49,392 nucleotides of DNA from Chloroflexota bacterium (GCA_023381565.1 JAMCRR010000054.1:823-50214), one strand, 5' to 3'. Shown: positions 16,182 to 24,448, numbered from the stretch's first letter. Numbers and translations: made by a program. Notes: a model not told the origin generated them from the sequence alone.

Positions 16182-17330
16182 TTAGGGAAGCAGCTTTTGC
16201 AAGGCTACCAGCAAAGCATCTAGATCTGAGCGGCGGTTATATCCCTGGAAAGAGAAGCGCAGAAGGGTTTTATCTTCCCATTGGACCACCGGAATTTCAA
16301 TGCGATATAGATCGTAGAGCTGGCTTTTCAGGAGATCTGCGTCTATCGAATTGGGAAGCAGTGCAGAACCCATTTGGGCGTACCAGAGAGGCGAATCCGG
16401 GCAGAGGGCAGGCAAACCCGTCAGAGCTTGGATACCCTGGCGGGCAGCAGCCGCCAGCTTGTGGCAGGCCAGGCGCACAGCATCCCAATCGTGTTCGACC
16501 TGGAATGCAATGGCCTCGGGGACGGCAAGAAAAGCAGCGATGTCGCGCGTGCCGGTCCACTCCAGGTAATCGTTGAACCGGGAAGAGCCGGGGTGGTCGC
16601 TCTGCCAGCCCCAAGAAACGATGAGAGGCTCGATCAGGTGCTGGACTTCGGGGCGAGCGAACAGGAAAGCGGAACCCTTGGGTGCGCATAGCCATTTATG
16701 AAGATTGCCCGAGTAAAAGTCGCAACCCAGGGCGTCTAAATCGAGGGGAATCTGCCCTGGAGCGTGTGCGCCATCCACGACCGTCAGGATCCCCTCATGG
16801 CGAGCGCGAGCGCAAATTTCACGAACTGGAAAGATGATTGCCGTTGGCGAGGTGATGTGGCTGATATAGATTACTCGTGTTTGCGGGGTGACCCCTTCCC
16901 AGAATGCTGAGACAAATTCCTCAGTGCTGGTGAAGGGTAAGGGGAGGGATCGATTGATATAGCAGAAACCTTGTTTTTGAGCCAGGAAGCGCCAGGTACG
17001 GTCCATCGCGCCGTACTCGTGGTTCGTGGAGAGGACCTCATCCCCTGGTCCCAAGGCCAGGCTGCGAGCGACGATATTGATCCCGGTTGTGGCGTTCGTG
17101 ACATAGACCAGATTGTCTCTTGCAGTGCCAAGGTACTCTGCCAATACCGTCCGCGAGGCCAGCAAATATTCAGAAGCGCAGCGTCCGAGAAATTCAACCG
17201 GCTGGCGCTCGAGCTTTCGCTGCCAGCGCTGGTAGCTCTGGAAAACCTGCCGTGGGGTGGCGCCAAATGAGCCGTGGTTGAGGAAAATGATGTCTGGATC
17301 GAGTAAATACAATGCATGTAAAGATTTCAT
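16182..17330 (-). CDS. Class V aminotransferase-family protein (isopenicillin N epimerase-like)
   Basis: 382 aa, a fold-type I PLP enzyme. LNHGSFGATPRQVFQ at the N-terminus, NATTGINIVARSL, then VVDGAHAPGQIPLDLDAL (Asp contacting the PLP ring) and SGNLHKWLCAPKGSAFL (the Lys that binds PLP) are the signatures of the isopenicillin N epimerase-like branch, which includes racemases, desulfurases and lyases. The exact reaction cannot be told; the beta-lactam name is only a family label. The start ATG has CGGAG eight bases upstream. It diverges from the MFS gene at 17369 with a shared symmetric -10 element between them. No hairpin terminator is evident after the stop. Confidence 0.85.
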   Translation of the reverse strand: MKSLHALYLLDPDIIFLNHGSFGATPRQVFQSYQRWQRKLERQPVEFLGRCASEYLLASRTVLAEYLGTARDNLVYVTNATTGINIVARSLALGPGDEVLSTNHEYGAMDRTWRFLAQKQGFCYINRSLPLPFTSTEEFVSAFWEGVTPQTRVIYISHITSPTAIIFPVREICARARHEGILTVVDGAHAPGQIPLDLDALGCDFYSGNLHKWLCAPKGSAFLFARPEVQHLIEPLIVSWGWQSDHPGSSRFNDYLEWTGTRDIAAFLAVPEAIAFQVEHDWDAVRLACHKLAAAARQGIQALTGLPALCPDSPLWYAQMGSALLPNSIDADLLKSQLYDLYRIEIPVVQWEDKTLLRFSFQGYNRRSDLDALLVALQKLLP

Positions 17331-17331
17331 C

Positions 17332-17360
17332 TTTAAACTCCGGTAATTTGAAATTATAAT
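17332..17360. promoter_or_regulatory. Shared divergent promoter with symmetric ATTATAAT and leaderless plus-strand start
   Basis: ATTATAAT (17353-17360) reads as TATAAT on both strands. On the plus strand TTTAAA (17332-17337) is a -35 at 17 bases and the hexamer ends eight bases before the MFS ATG, with no Shine-Dalgarno sequence. On the minus strand the aminotransferase ATG is 22 bases away and has CGGAG. Confidence 0.55.
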
Positions 17361-17368
17361 CTTGATCC

Positions 17369-18895
17369 ATGAATCTATTCGCCTCCCTGTTCAGGCCGGT
17401 CATCCCTGTCCCTGATCATTACCGCTCGAATTTTAAACGCCTGTATTGGGATATTGCCTGGTTCGGTTTGCTGGCTGGAGGCGCAGCTTCTTTTATCACA
17501 ATTTATGCGGCCAGGCTTGGCGCAGACCCTCAGATGCTGGGGCTTTTGAGCGCAGCCCCTGCTATTGTGAACCTGATCTTTGCCCTGCCTGCCGGACGCT
17601 GGTTAGAACGACACGCCCGCGGAAAACCGGTTTTTTGGACTGCTATTTTCTCGCGCCTGTTTTACCTGACCTGGGTGGCTCTCCCTTGGATCTTTCGGGA
17701 TTCGGCTCAAGTCTGGGCGATCATCATCATCACGTTTGTAATGAACATCCCCGGTACCGCGCTGGCGGTGGGGTTCAACACCCTTTTTGCCGATGCGGTG
17801 CCTTCCGAATGGCGAGGGTATATTTCTGGCGTCCGGAATGCCATCCTTTCGGTGGTAACCATTGCCACCTCCTTGATTTCCGGTCAGATCTTGATTCATT
17901 TCAATTTCCCGATCGGCTACCAGATCGTATTTGGGCTGGGTTTCTTGGGGGCAATGATGAGCTGCGTGCAGATCTGGCATTTGCGCCCACTGCTCAAGCA
18001 TCAAATTGAGCCATCCCTCGTGGAAACTGTTGAGGTTCCTGATACCGAAGAGGAAGTCCCGGTTATCTTGGGTGAGGTGACAACCGACCAGCCTGAGGTT
18101 CTTACCACCCAGGCTGAGCTCCTTGTACTCGAAGCCGAGGCTCAGGATCTCAAAGACGAAATTCCTGCTATGCAAGTCGGGTTGACTGCCAACCAGGCTG
18201 AAATTCCTGCCATTCAGGATAAGGTTCTTCCTACCCACGATGAGGTTCCTGTCCCACAAAAAAAGGCTGGCCAGCCTGAGTCCTGGGTTCGCCAGCGATT
18301 GGGGCTGCGCTTCTTGGCCCGCGGGCAAGGCGCCGGGATGGTGCGTTTTGAAATCCTGAACACTCCTTTTGGAAGAATGTTAGGATTGCTGGTTCTATTC
18401 CATTTATCGCAATATCTGCCAATCCCTTTGTTCTCTATCTACCAGGTTGATGTGTTGCACTTTAGTGATCAGGTGATCAGTTTCGGGACAGCGATGTTTA
18501 ACGTTACGGTTTTTATCGGTTCCGTCCAGTTGGCGAAGTTAACCTGGAAATGGGGGAATAAAATAGTAACCGGCGTGGGAGTTGTTCTCTTGAGCACCTA
18601 TCCCGGGTTGATGTCGATCAGCCATAATTTGGGATTATATTTAGTGACATGCTTCCTGGGCGGGCTGGCCTGGTCGCTGGTGGGGGGTGCGTTATATAAC
18701 TACCTGCTGGAAAAGGTTCCGGATAATGACCGCCCGACCCATCTGGCCTGGTATAACCTGGGCTTGAATGCAGCAATCTTGTTGGGCTCACTGGTTGGCC
18801 CGGTGATGGCGGGCTGGATCGGACTGTCGCAAGCTCTGGTTTTGTTTGCGTTATTGCGTTTCCTGGCGGGGGCGGCAATTTTACGCTGGGGATAA
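17369..18895 (+). CDS. MFS transporter with a heptad-repeat insert in its central loop
   Basis: 508 aa. Two halves of about six membrane helices each give a major facilitator fold. The N-half begins after YRSNFKRLYWDIAWFG; the C-half begins at FGRMLGLLVLFHLSQYLP. The two are joined by a central cytoplasmic loop of more than 100 residues. Residues 222-298 of that loop are eleven tandem seven-residue units, mostly opening with Glu followed by Val or Ile (EVPVILG, EVTTDQP, EVLTTQA, EIPAMQV, EIPAIQD, EVPVPQK). Typical MFS central loops are far shorter and not repetitive. The insert is acidic and could be extended or coiled, for example to bind a partner. The substrate is unknown. The start is probably leaderless. 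Confidence 0.83.
   Translation: MNLFASLFRPVIPVPDHYRSNFKRLYWDIAWFGLLAGGAASFITIYAARLGADPQMLGLLSAAPAIVNLIFALPAGRWLERHARGKPVFWTAIFSRLFYLTWVALPWIFRDSAQVWAIIIITFVMNIPGTALAVGFNTLFADAVPSEWRGYISGVRNAILSVVTIATSLISGQILIHFNFPIGYQIVFGLGFLGAMMSCVQIWHLRPLLKHQIEPSLVETVEVPDTEEEVPVILGEVTTDQPEVLTTQAELLVLEAEAQDLKDEIPAMQVGLTANQAEIPAIQDKVLPTHDEVPVPQKKAGQPESWVRQRLGLRFLARGQGAGMVRFEILNTPFGRMLGLLVLFHLSQYLPIPLFSIYQVDVLHFSDQVISFGTAMFNVTVFIGSVQLAKLTWKWGNKIVTGVGVVLLSTYPGLMSISHNLGLYLVTCFLGGLAWSLVGGALYNYLLEKVPDNDRPTHLAWYNLGLNAAILLGSLVGPVMAGWIGLSQALVLFALLRFLAGAAILRWG
18032..18262 (+). repeat. Eleven degenerate 21-bp tandem repeats inside the MFS gene
   Basis: 231 bases divide exactly into eleven 21-base units encoding heptads of the form Glu-(Val/Ile)-(Pro/Thr)-x-x-(Gln/x)-x. 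GAAATTCCTGC occurs twice 42 bases apart (18158 and 18200), and GAGGTTCCT opens the first and last units. The reading frame is kept throughout. Confidence 0.8.
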
Positions 18896-18927
18896 ATTCT
18901 AAGACGATGCGTCAGGGGGCAAACTCA

Positions 18928-18936
18928 TGTTAAAAT
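18928..18936 (+). promoter_or_regulatory. Extended -10 (TGT-TAAAAT) for a leaderless smpB transcript
   Basis: TGTTAAAAT has the extended -10 form and ends seven bases before the smpB ATG at 18944. No Shine-Dalgarno sequence is present in between (TATCTGT). Transcription should start at or beside the ATG. Confidence 0.5.
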
Positions 18937-18943
18937 TATCTGT

Positions 18944-19396
18944 ATGGGTGTAAAAGTTGTCAGTACCAACCGCAAGGCCGGATTCGAATATTATCTGTTA
19001 GATCGCTTCGAGGCTGGGATCTCTTTGCAGGGAAGTGAGATTAAATCGATCCGCGCCGGCCAGATGAGCCTCGCCGAGGCTTACGTCCAGGTGGATGGGA
19101 GGGATGCCTGGTTGGTTAACGCCCATATTGCGCCTTACGATCCGGCCAGCCGGTACAATCACGATCCACTGCGTCCGCGCAGGCTGCTCCTGCACCGCAA
19201 AGAAATCCGCCAGCTGTGGGATCAAGTGCGCCAAAAAGGGGTGACGATCGTGCCGGTGAAGGTGTATCTGAAGGATGGGCGGGCAAAGCTTGAGATTGCC
19301 ATTGCCAAGGGAAAGAAGCTTTACGATAAAAGAGAGGAAATCGCCAGGCGCGACCAGGCGCGGGAGGCCGAGCGGCAAATTCGCGGTCATGAGTAA
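18944..19396 (+). CDS. smpB: SmpB, tmRNA-binding protein of trans-translation
   Basis: 150 aa, the standard length. SmpB binds tmRNA and delivers it to stalled ribosomes. The conserved N-terminal NRKAGFEYYLLDRFEAGI, the GSEIKSIRAG block, the VNAHIAPY strand and the C-terminal GKKLYDKREEIARRD basic tail are all present and intact. The start ATG lacks a Shine-Dalgarno sequence, and an extended -10 ends seven bases ahead of it, so the mRNA is probably leaderless. The tmRNA gene ssrA was not found nearby. A polyprenol-kinase-like gene follows after 44 bases. Confidence 0.96.
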   Translation: MGVKVVSTNRKAGFEYYLLDRFEAGISLQGSEIKSIRAGQMSLAEAYVQVDGRDAWLVNAHIAPYDPASRYNHDPLRPRRLLLHRKEIRQLWDQVRQKGVTIVPVKVYLKDGRAKLEIAIAKGKKLYDKREEIARRDQAREAERQIRGHE

Positions 19397-19440
19397 CCCG
19401 GTAGGTCCTTCTTTATTAATCCCTGACACTCGTCGAACCC

Positions 19441-20151
19441 ATGCTGCATAACGATTTGCTTGCCACCCTGGCCACGTTAGCGCTCTCATTGATCTGGCTG
19501 CGAGCGGTCGATTTCCTGGCCCACCGGGGTTGGATCAGCAGCGAATTGAGCCGCAAAATTATCCATATCGGCACCGGACCTTTGTTTGTGCTTTGCTGGC
19601 TGCTATTCACCGATGCCCCTCTGGCACGCTTTCTGGCGGCGCTGGTCCCTCTGGGGATCACCGCTCAATTCGTTCTGGTAGGCACCGGTGTTATCCGGGA
19701 TCCGGCGGCTGTAAAAGCTATGTCGCGTGGGGGAGACCGCTCCGAGATCTTGAAGGGGCCTCTGTATTACGGAATAGCATTTGTCGTCCTGACCTTGGTG
19801 TTTTGGCGAGCTACCCCGGTTGGGATTGCCGCGCTCATGCTGTTATGCGGGGGCGATGGCCTGGCCGACCTGGTGGGGAATAAGTACCCTAAATATACCC
19901 TGCCCTGGTCGGGAAGGAAAACCTGGGCCGGCACTTTCACTGTGTTTGCCGGAGGGCTGCTTTTTTGCCTGGCGGTGCTGGCGATCTACCATGCGGCAGG
20001 GATTATCTCGATCCCGTTATCTCGCATGTGGCCTGGACTGGTCGTTATTGCAGTTGCCGGGGCGGCGGTTGAAAGCTTACCTATACGGGACATCGACAAT
20101 ATCACCGTGCCGCTCGCAGCAGTCGTGTTGGGTTTGATTTTATTGAAATGA
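19441..20151 (+). CDS. Dolichol/phytol kinase-like CTP-dependent membrane enzyme
   Basis: 236 aa, polytopic with about six or seven hydrophobic segments. The family includes CTP-dependent kinases of dolichol, phytol and farnesol and the phosphatidate cytidylyltransferases. The early SSELSRKIIHIGTG block and the GDGLADLVGNKYP and SGRKTWAGTFTVFAGG blocks, which form the nucleotide site, support this. The length fits the short polyprenol/phytol kinases better than CdsA. The product would phosphorylate an isoprenoid alcohol in the membrane, possibly salvaging lipid carrier; the substrate is inference. The ATG has no visible Shine-Dalgarno sequence, and no other in-frame start exists after the stop at 19417. 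Confidence 0.78.
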   Translation: MLHNDLLATLATLALSLIWLRAVDFLAHRGWISSELSRKIIHIGTGPLFVLCWLLFTDAPLARFLAALVPLGITAQFVLVGTGVIRDPAAVKAMSRGGDRSEILKGPLYYGIAFVVLTLVFWRATPVGIAALMLLCGGDGLADLVGNKYPKYTLPWSGRKTWAGTFTVFAGGLLFCLAVLAIYHAAGIISIPLSRMWPGLVVIAVAGAAVESLPIRDIDNITVPLAAVVLGLILLK

Positions 20152-20162
20152 ATGACCACCCG

Positions 20163-20191
20163 TTGACAGGGTGACCCTTTTCAGTTATCTT
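20163..20191 (+). promoter_or_regulatory. Promoter TTGACA-17-TATCTT for a leaderless transcript
   Basis: A consensus TTGACA (20163-20168) and TATCTT (20186-20191) are separated by 17 bases. The hexamer ends seven bases before the ATG at 20199, and no Shine-Dalgarno sequence follows. This is the best -35 of the leaderless candidates in the window. Confidence 0.6.
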
Positions 20192-20198
20192 TAGCACG

Positions 20199-21290
20199 AT
20201 GGAAAAATCCAACCGTATTTCGCGCCGAGATTTCTTGAAGCTCGCCGGCGTCGGGACTGCCTGGTTTTCTCTGAGCCCTGTGATGCGCGCGGTTGCCCAG
20301 GCGCCGGTGTTTCCAGATGGACCCTCCCTCGGCCGGGTATGCGTGGGGAAAGTCGATCTGCGCGCACGCCCCTCGGTCGACAGCCCCTCGGTGGGAGTTC
20401 TTTATCAGGATGGCGTGGTTAGCTGGCTGCGTGAGGTGGTCGGTCCCGCCCCAATGGGGAGGGTCAACCGCCGCTGGGTTGAAACGCCGGAAGGGTATAT
20501 TTATGCTCCCAGCGTTCAACCGGTGAGGAATATGCCAAACCAGCCGGTGACGCAGCTGCCTGAGTCCAGCGGTGGAGCGGGCATGTGGGCGGAGGTCACT
20601 GTTCCCTATGTGGATGTTGTCCTGGCTAACCCTCCGGCACGCTCTCCATCCATCAAGGATAACCCAACCCCCAGATTGTATTACTCTCAGCTTATGTGGA
20701 TTGATGGGATTCGCACCGGCAGCCAGGGGAATATTCTCTACCGGGTTAATGAGAAGTACGGTACGTTGGGAGATATCTTCTGGGCAGACGCGCGCGCCTT
20801 TCGCCCGATAACGGCTGAAGAGATCACGCCCATCCACCCTGGAGTAGAAAATAAACGCATCGAGGTGAACGTCGATTATCAGACCCTTTCGTGTTATGAG
20901 GGAGAGACGGAAGTCTATTACTGCCTGATCTCTTCGGGCGGCAAATGGGATGCGGAGGGAAACGTAGTCGATAAGTGGTCGACACCGGTCGGTCCCCATC
21001 CCATCTGGAGGAAACTGGTATCGATCCACATGTTGGGCGGTACAACCGGCGCAGGTTATGATTTGCCAGGCATTGCCTGGACCAGCCTGTTTTCCGGGGA
21101 GGGTGTCGCCATTCACTCAACCTTCTGGCATAACGATTACGGGGTTCCCAGATCGCACGGTTGCGTTAATGCCCGCCCCGAAGATGCTAAATGGATTTTC
21201 CGCTGGACGCTTCCAGTGGTTGCCTACGATCCCGGAGACATGACAGTGCAAATGCCGGGAGGAACAATCGTAAAAGTCGTTGAAAGTTAG
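20199..21290 (+). CDS. Exported L,D-transpeptidase (YkuD) with SH3b-like domain
   Basis: 363 aa. The N-terminus carries a twin-arginine signal (ISRRDFLKLAG followed by a hydrophobic run to AVAQA), so it should be exported folded by Tat. Residues about 45-115 look like an SH3b-type domain (VDLRARPSVDSPSVGVLY). The C-terminal catalytic domain has the YkuD signature HSTFWHNDYG and SHGCVN, with His320 and nucleophile Cys322. Such enzymes make 3-3 peptidoglycan cross-links or attach proteins to the wall outside the membrane. The gene is preceded by a good TTGACA promoter and appears leaderless. Its presence argues for a meso-DAP or similar peptidoglycan, which is inference. Confidence 0.9.
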   Translation: MEKSNRISRRDFLKLAGVGTAWFSLSPVMRAVAQAPVFPDGPSLGRVCVGKVDLRARPSVDSPSVGVLYQDGVVSWLREVVGPAPMGRVNRRWVETPEGYIYAPSVQPVRNMPNQPVTQLPESSGGAGMWAEVTVPYVDVVLANPPARSPSIKDNPTPRLYYSQLMWIDGIRTGSQGNILYRVNEKYGTLGDIFWADARAFRPITAEEITPIHPGVENKRIEVNVDYQTLSCYEGETEVYYCLISSGGKWDAEGNVVDKWSTPVGPHPIWRKLVSIHMLGGTTGAGYDLPGIAWTSLFSGEGVAIHSTFWHNDYGVPRSHGCVNARPEDAKWIFRWTLPVVAYDPGDMTVQMPGGTIVKVVES

Positions 21291-21331
21291 CCAGTAACAC
21301 AGCAAAATCTTTATCAATAAGGGATGCGCAT

Positions 21332-22057
21332 ATGATGGACGTTGGTATTGGTCTGGCATTTTTAGCAGGGATGGCTTCTTTCCTTTCTCCCTGCGTCTTC
21401 TCGTTGGTTCCTGCATATATTGGCTACTTAAGCGGGCGCTCGCTGGCAGTCTCTCAAGCAGATGGCCAGATTCAATCCCGCAAATGGGAAGCTCTCAGCC
21501 ACGGCGTGGCTTTCGTCGTGGGTTTCAGCATTGTGTTTGTCCTTCTGGGTGTTACGGTTTCTCTCCTGGGAGGAATGTTGTATAGCGTGCGCACATGGCT
21601 GGCAAAGATTGGCGGGCTTGTGGTGATCGTGTTTGGCCTGCACATGACCGGGATATTCCGAATACCATTCCTGGAATACGACCTGCGCCCTCAATCTCGT
21701 GCAGATAAAAGCCGCAGCTACCTCTCGTCAGCCATGATGGGCATATTTTTCTCTGCAGGCTGGTCTCCGTGTGTGGGCCCTGTTCTTGGCGCCATCCTCA
21801 CTTTGGCTCTGAACGGGGGTTCGATCAGCAAAGGGATCCAATTGTTGTCTGCATACTCCGCAGGACTGGCGATCCCATTCCTGCTGGCGGCGTTGGGGAT
21901 TGGGTGGGTGACGACGATTCTGCGCCGCTACAGCCGCGTGATGCGTATCGCAGAAATCGTCATGGGAGTTTTATTGGTGGTAGTTGGCATCATGCTGTTC
22001 CTGGGAACCTTCCAGCAGCTTTCGCGATTCGGATTGTTTATTGATCTGGGATTGTAA
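21332..22057 (+). CDS. ccdA: CcdA-family thiol-disulfide transmembrane protein
   Basis: 241 aa, six predicted membrane helices. CcdA moves reducing equivalents from cytoplasmic thioredoxin across the membrane to exported thioredoxin-like proteins, as in cytochrome c maturation. The two redox cysteines are in place: LSPCVFSLVPAYIGYLSG in helix 1 and AGWSPCVGP in helix 4. AAGGGA is well spaced from the tandem ATGs at 21332 and 21335. It is followed 17 bases later by a TlpA-like thioredoxin and then by a glutaredoxin-DUF2085 fusion, so the three form a redox operon. Confidence 0.93.
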   Translation: MMDVGIGLAFLAGMASFLSPCVFSLVPAYIGYLSGRSLAVSQADGQIQSRKWEALSHGVAFVVGFSIVFVLLGVTVSLLGGMLYSVRTWLAKIGGLVVIVFGLHMTGIFRIPFLEYDLRPQSRADKSRSYLSSAMMGIFFSAGWSPCVGPVLGAILTLALNGGSISKGIQLLSAYSAGLAIPFLLAALGIGWVTTILRRYSRVMRIAEIVMGVLLVVVGIMLFLGTFQQLSRFGLFIDLGL

Positions 22058-22074
22058 CAGGGCCAAAGGTGAGT

Positions 22075-22629
22075 ATGAAAAATATTCTCCTCTTCCTGGG
22101 GGGTGTACTCCTGGGGTTTGCCCTGGGAATTGGGCTGCTGATAGGGATTGGACACGTGAACCCGGTTGGGATGGTGGCTGGATTTTTCCCTGCATCGACC
22201 GATCAGATTCGGGTTGGCGCGCATGCCCCAATATTCGCGACCTCCACCCTGGATAACCAGTCGGTGAATTTGCAACAGGCATTAGGAAAGCCGGTGCTGA
22301 TCAATTTTTGGGCCACCTGGTGCCCTCCGTGCCGTGAAGAAATGCCCTTGCTGAATGATGCGTCGGTAAAATATGCTTCGGAATTGACTGTCATCGGTGT
22401 AAACGTCGACGAGCCTGTAAGCTCTGTTCAAAATTACATCTCGCAGATGAAAATTTCGTTTCCGATCTGGATGGACCCGGGGGGAGCTATATCCGACCGG
22501 TATTTAGTAGACGCCTTCCCAACCACATTCATCCTGGATAAGAATGGGATCATTCAGATTCTAAAAATTGGCGCCTTTACACAAGACGAGCTGGATAATG
22601 ATCTGGAAAAAGTAGGAGTTGTGCCTTGA
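22075..22629 (+). CDS. Membrane-anchored TlpA-like thioredoxin
   Basis: 184 aa from ATG 22075; a GTG at 22069 is possible, but AAAGG would then touch it. An N-terminal helix (LLFLGGVLLGFALGIGLLIGIG) anchors a thioredoxin-fold domain outside the membrane. The active site is WATWCPPCREEMP with Cys83 and Cys86, and the cis-Pro loop (DAFPTTFILDKNG) follows. It is the natural acceptor of electrons from the CcdA protein encoded just upstream. It probably reduces apocytochrome or other exported thiols. Its stop codon overlaps the TTG start of the next gene, giving coupled translation. Confidence 0.92.
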   Translation: MKNILLFLGGVLLGFALGIGLLIGIGHVNPVGMVAGFFPASTDQIRVGAHAPIFATSTLDNQSVNLQQALGKPVLINFWATWCPPCREEMPLLNDASVKYASELTVIGVNVDEPVSSVQNYISQMKISFPIWMDPGGAISDRYLVDAFPTTFILDKNGIIQILKIGAFTQDELDNDLEKVGVVP

Positions 22630-23621
22630 TCACTATAACGTTCTACACGCGCGAGGGCTGCCACTTATGCGCAGAAGCCCTGGATAACCTGAAGGCACTC
22701 CAGGAATGGGCTCCGCATAAATTGGTCTTAATGGATGTGGATAAAAATCCAGTTTTGAAGGAGCAGTACGGCAATCAGGTGCCTGTGGTGGATATTGGGC
22801 CTTATCACCTGCAGGCGCCCTTCACTCGCCAGGATCTGCAAGTTGTGCTGGGGGCGGCGCGAGACCGTGTGGGCCAAATGGAAAAATCGGGAGACCAAAA
22901 TTATCAAACGCGCTTGCAGCGAGGCCATACGCTAACCAAAGCCGACAAGTTCTCTTTCTGGTTGAGCAATCACTATATGCTGGTCTTTAACCTGGTTCTC
23001 TTGCTGTATGTTGGGCTCCCCTTTCTGGCGCCTACGATGATGAAAATCGGCGCGAATGGGGTGGCCTCGATAATTTACAAAGTCTACAGCCCGTTGTGTA
23101 ATCAATTTGCATTCCGTTCCTGGTTTCTTTTTGGGGAACAGCCCGCCTACCCGCGCGCATTGGCGAATGTGCAGGGGTTAATTCCCTACGAGCAAGCCAT
23201 CGATTCCTCTCCGCAGGCGCTGGAAAATGCGCGGGCTTTCGATGGCAACCCCCAGGTAGGCTACAAAGTGGCATTTTGCGAGCGAGATGTGGCGATTTAC
23301 GGGGCAATGCTCCTGTTTGGCCTACTTTTCTCGCTAACCGGGAGGCGCCTCAAGGCGCTGCCGTGGTACGTATGGCTGATTTTGGGAATCGTGCCGATTG
23401 CAATTGATGGTTTTTCCCAGCTTCCCAGTTTAATGAACCTCCCGGCATCCTCGTGGATCCCCATTCGGGAAAGCACTCCACTCTTACGCACGATCACCGG
23501 AGGCCTGTTTGGTTTTACGACAGCCTGGTTCGGATACCCGTACGTTGAGGATTCGATGCGCGAAGCGCGCCTGCTGGTGACACGCAAGCTGGCGATCGTT
23601 GCGAGCGACGCTGCTCAATAG
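22626..23621 (+). CDS. Glutaredoxin-like (DUF836) and DUF2085 membrane-domain fusion
   Basis: 331 aa starting at TTG 22626, whose bases overlap the tlpA TGA; AGGAG lies a few bases ahead. Residues 1-75 are a glutaredoxin/DUF836 fold with the redox pair YTREGCHLC (Cys12, Cys15). After a linker come four or five membrane helices resembling DUF2085. That family usually has CHQ and CxxC-type motifs; here the cysteines appear as PLCNQFAFRSW and KVAFCERD, separated by a long insert. The glutaredoxin part has no signal and should stay in the cytoplasm. With ccdA and tlpA as partners, the fusion may be another transmembrane electron carrier. This is inference; DUF2085 has no established role that I know. 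Confidence 0.78.
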   Translation: MITITFYTREGCHLCAEALDNLKALQEWAPHKLVLMDVDKNPVLKEQYGNQVPVVDIGPYHLQAPFTRQDLQVVLGAARDRVGQMEKSGDQNYQTRLQRGHTLTKADKFSFWLSNHYMLVFNLVLLLYVGLPFLAPTMMKIGANGVASIIYKVYSPLCNQFAFRSWFLFGEQPAYPRALANVQGLIPYEQAIDSSPQALENARAFDGNPQVGYKVAFCERDVAIYGAMLLFGLLFSLTGRRLKALPWYVWLILGIVPIAIDGFSQLPSLMNLPASSWIPIRESTPLLRTITGGLFGFTTAWFGYPYVEDSMREARLLVTRKLAIVASDAAQ

Positions 23622-23642
23622 TCTCTGCCGACGGAACCAAGC

Positions 23643-24425
23643 ATGCCCTTTCACCAGGTTGACTCGATCCGCTTTTTTTCCTTCGATATATTTGACCAGG
23701 CCGGTATTCCCCAGGCCATTTTCACACGCCAGGGGGGTGTCAGTCCCTCGCCCTGGAAATCGCTCAACGCCGGCTTAACCGTGGGCGATGAGTCTGCAAA
23801 CGTGACCGAAAATCGCAGGCGGTCCTTCGCGGCTATGGGGAAGGACCTGAGCTCCATGTATGACGTCTGGCAGGTGCACAGTAATAAAATCGTCTGCGCA
23901 GACGCACCGCGGGATCTGCGGCTTGAAATTCTCAAAGCGGATGCGATTTTGACGTATCAGGATGACGTGACCCTTTACATGCGCTTTGCGGATTGCGTTC
24001 CCATCCTCATTGCCGATCCTCGACGCCGCGTGGTGGGTATCGTCCACGCCGGATGGATCGGGACGGTAAACCGCGTCCTGGAAGCTGCCATCCAACGCCT
24101 GGTATCTACCTATTCGTTGATTCCGTCGGAGCTGCTGGCGGGCATCGGGCCATCGATCTGTGTGGACCACTACCCGGTCGGGCCGGATGTTGCCGCTCAG
24201 GTCAGGCAGTCCTTCGGCGATCAGGCAGATCGATTGCTGTTAGAACGGGACGGCAAGATCCATTTTGATTTGTGGAAAGCAAACCGCCTGATCCTGGAAG
24301 AGGCGGGTGTAAAGAACATCGAAATGGCGAACCTGTGTACGGCGTGCCACACGGATGATTGGTATTCGCACCGGGCAGAACATGGCCTGACGGGTCGTTT
24401 TGGAGCTTTGATTGCGATAAAATAG
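23643..24425 (+). CDS. pgeF: PgeF/YfiH family peptidoglycan editing factor (laccase-domain protein)
   Basis: 260 aa. Proteins of this family have a Cu/Zn-binding site and were linked to removing wrongly incorporated amino acids from peptidoglycan precursors; purine nucleosidase activity is also reported for the family. The metal ligands are visible in HSNKIVCADAP, in VGIVHAGWIGTVNRV and in LCTACHTDDWYSHRAEHGLTGR. The length is standard. The gene follows the redox operon after 21 bases and is followed by the YggS-type PLP protein, yggT and yggU, a common arrangement. The Shine-Dalgarno sequence is weak (ACGGA). Confidence 0.92.
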   Translation: MPFHQVDSIRFFSFDIFDQAGIPQAIFTRQGGVSPSPWKSLNAGLTVGDESANVTENRRRSFAAMGKDLSSMYDVWQVHSNKIVCADAPRDLRLEILKADAILTYQDDVTLYMRFADCVPILIADPRRRVVGIVHAGWIGTVNRVLEAAIQRLVSTYSLIPSELLAGIGPSICVDHYPVGPDVAAQVRQSFGDQADRLLLERDGKIHFDLWKANRLILEEAGVKNIEMANLCTACHTDDWYSHRAEHGLTGRFGALIAIK

Positions 24426-24448
24426 TACGGATAAACAGGAGCCGGCGA

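Noticed and set aside
16145-16576. 143-codon open frame opposite the aminotransferase
   Set aside because: It overlaps conserved PLP-enzyme sequence on the other strand and has no coding signature of its own.
20181-21116. 311-codon open frame antisense to the L,D-transpeptidase
   Set aside because: The plus-strand gene has a clear Tat signal and catalytic motif; the antisense peptide has no recognisable features.
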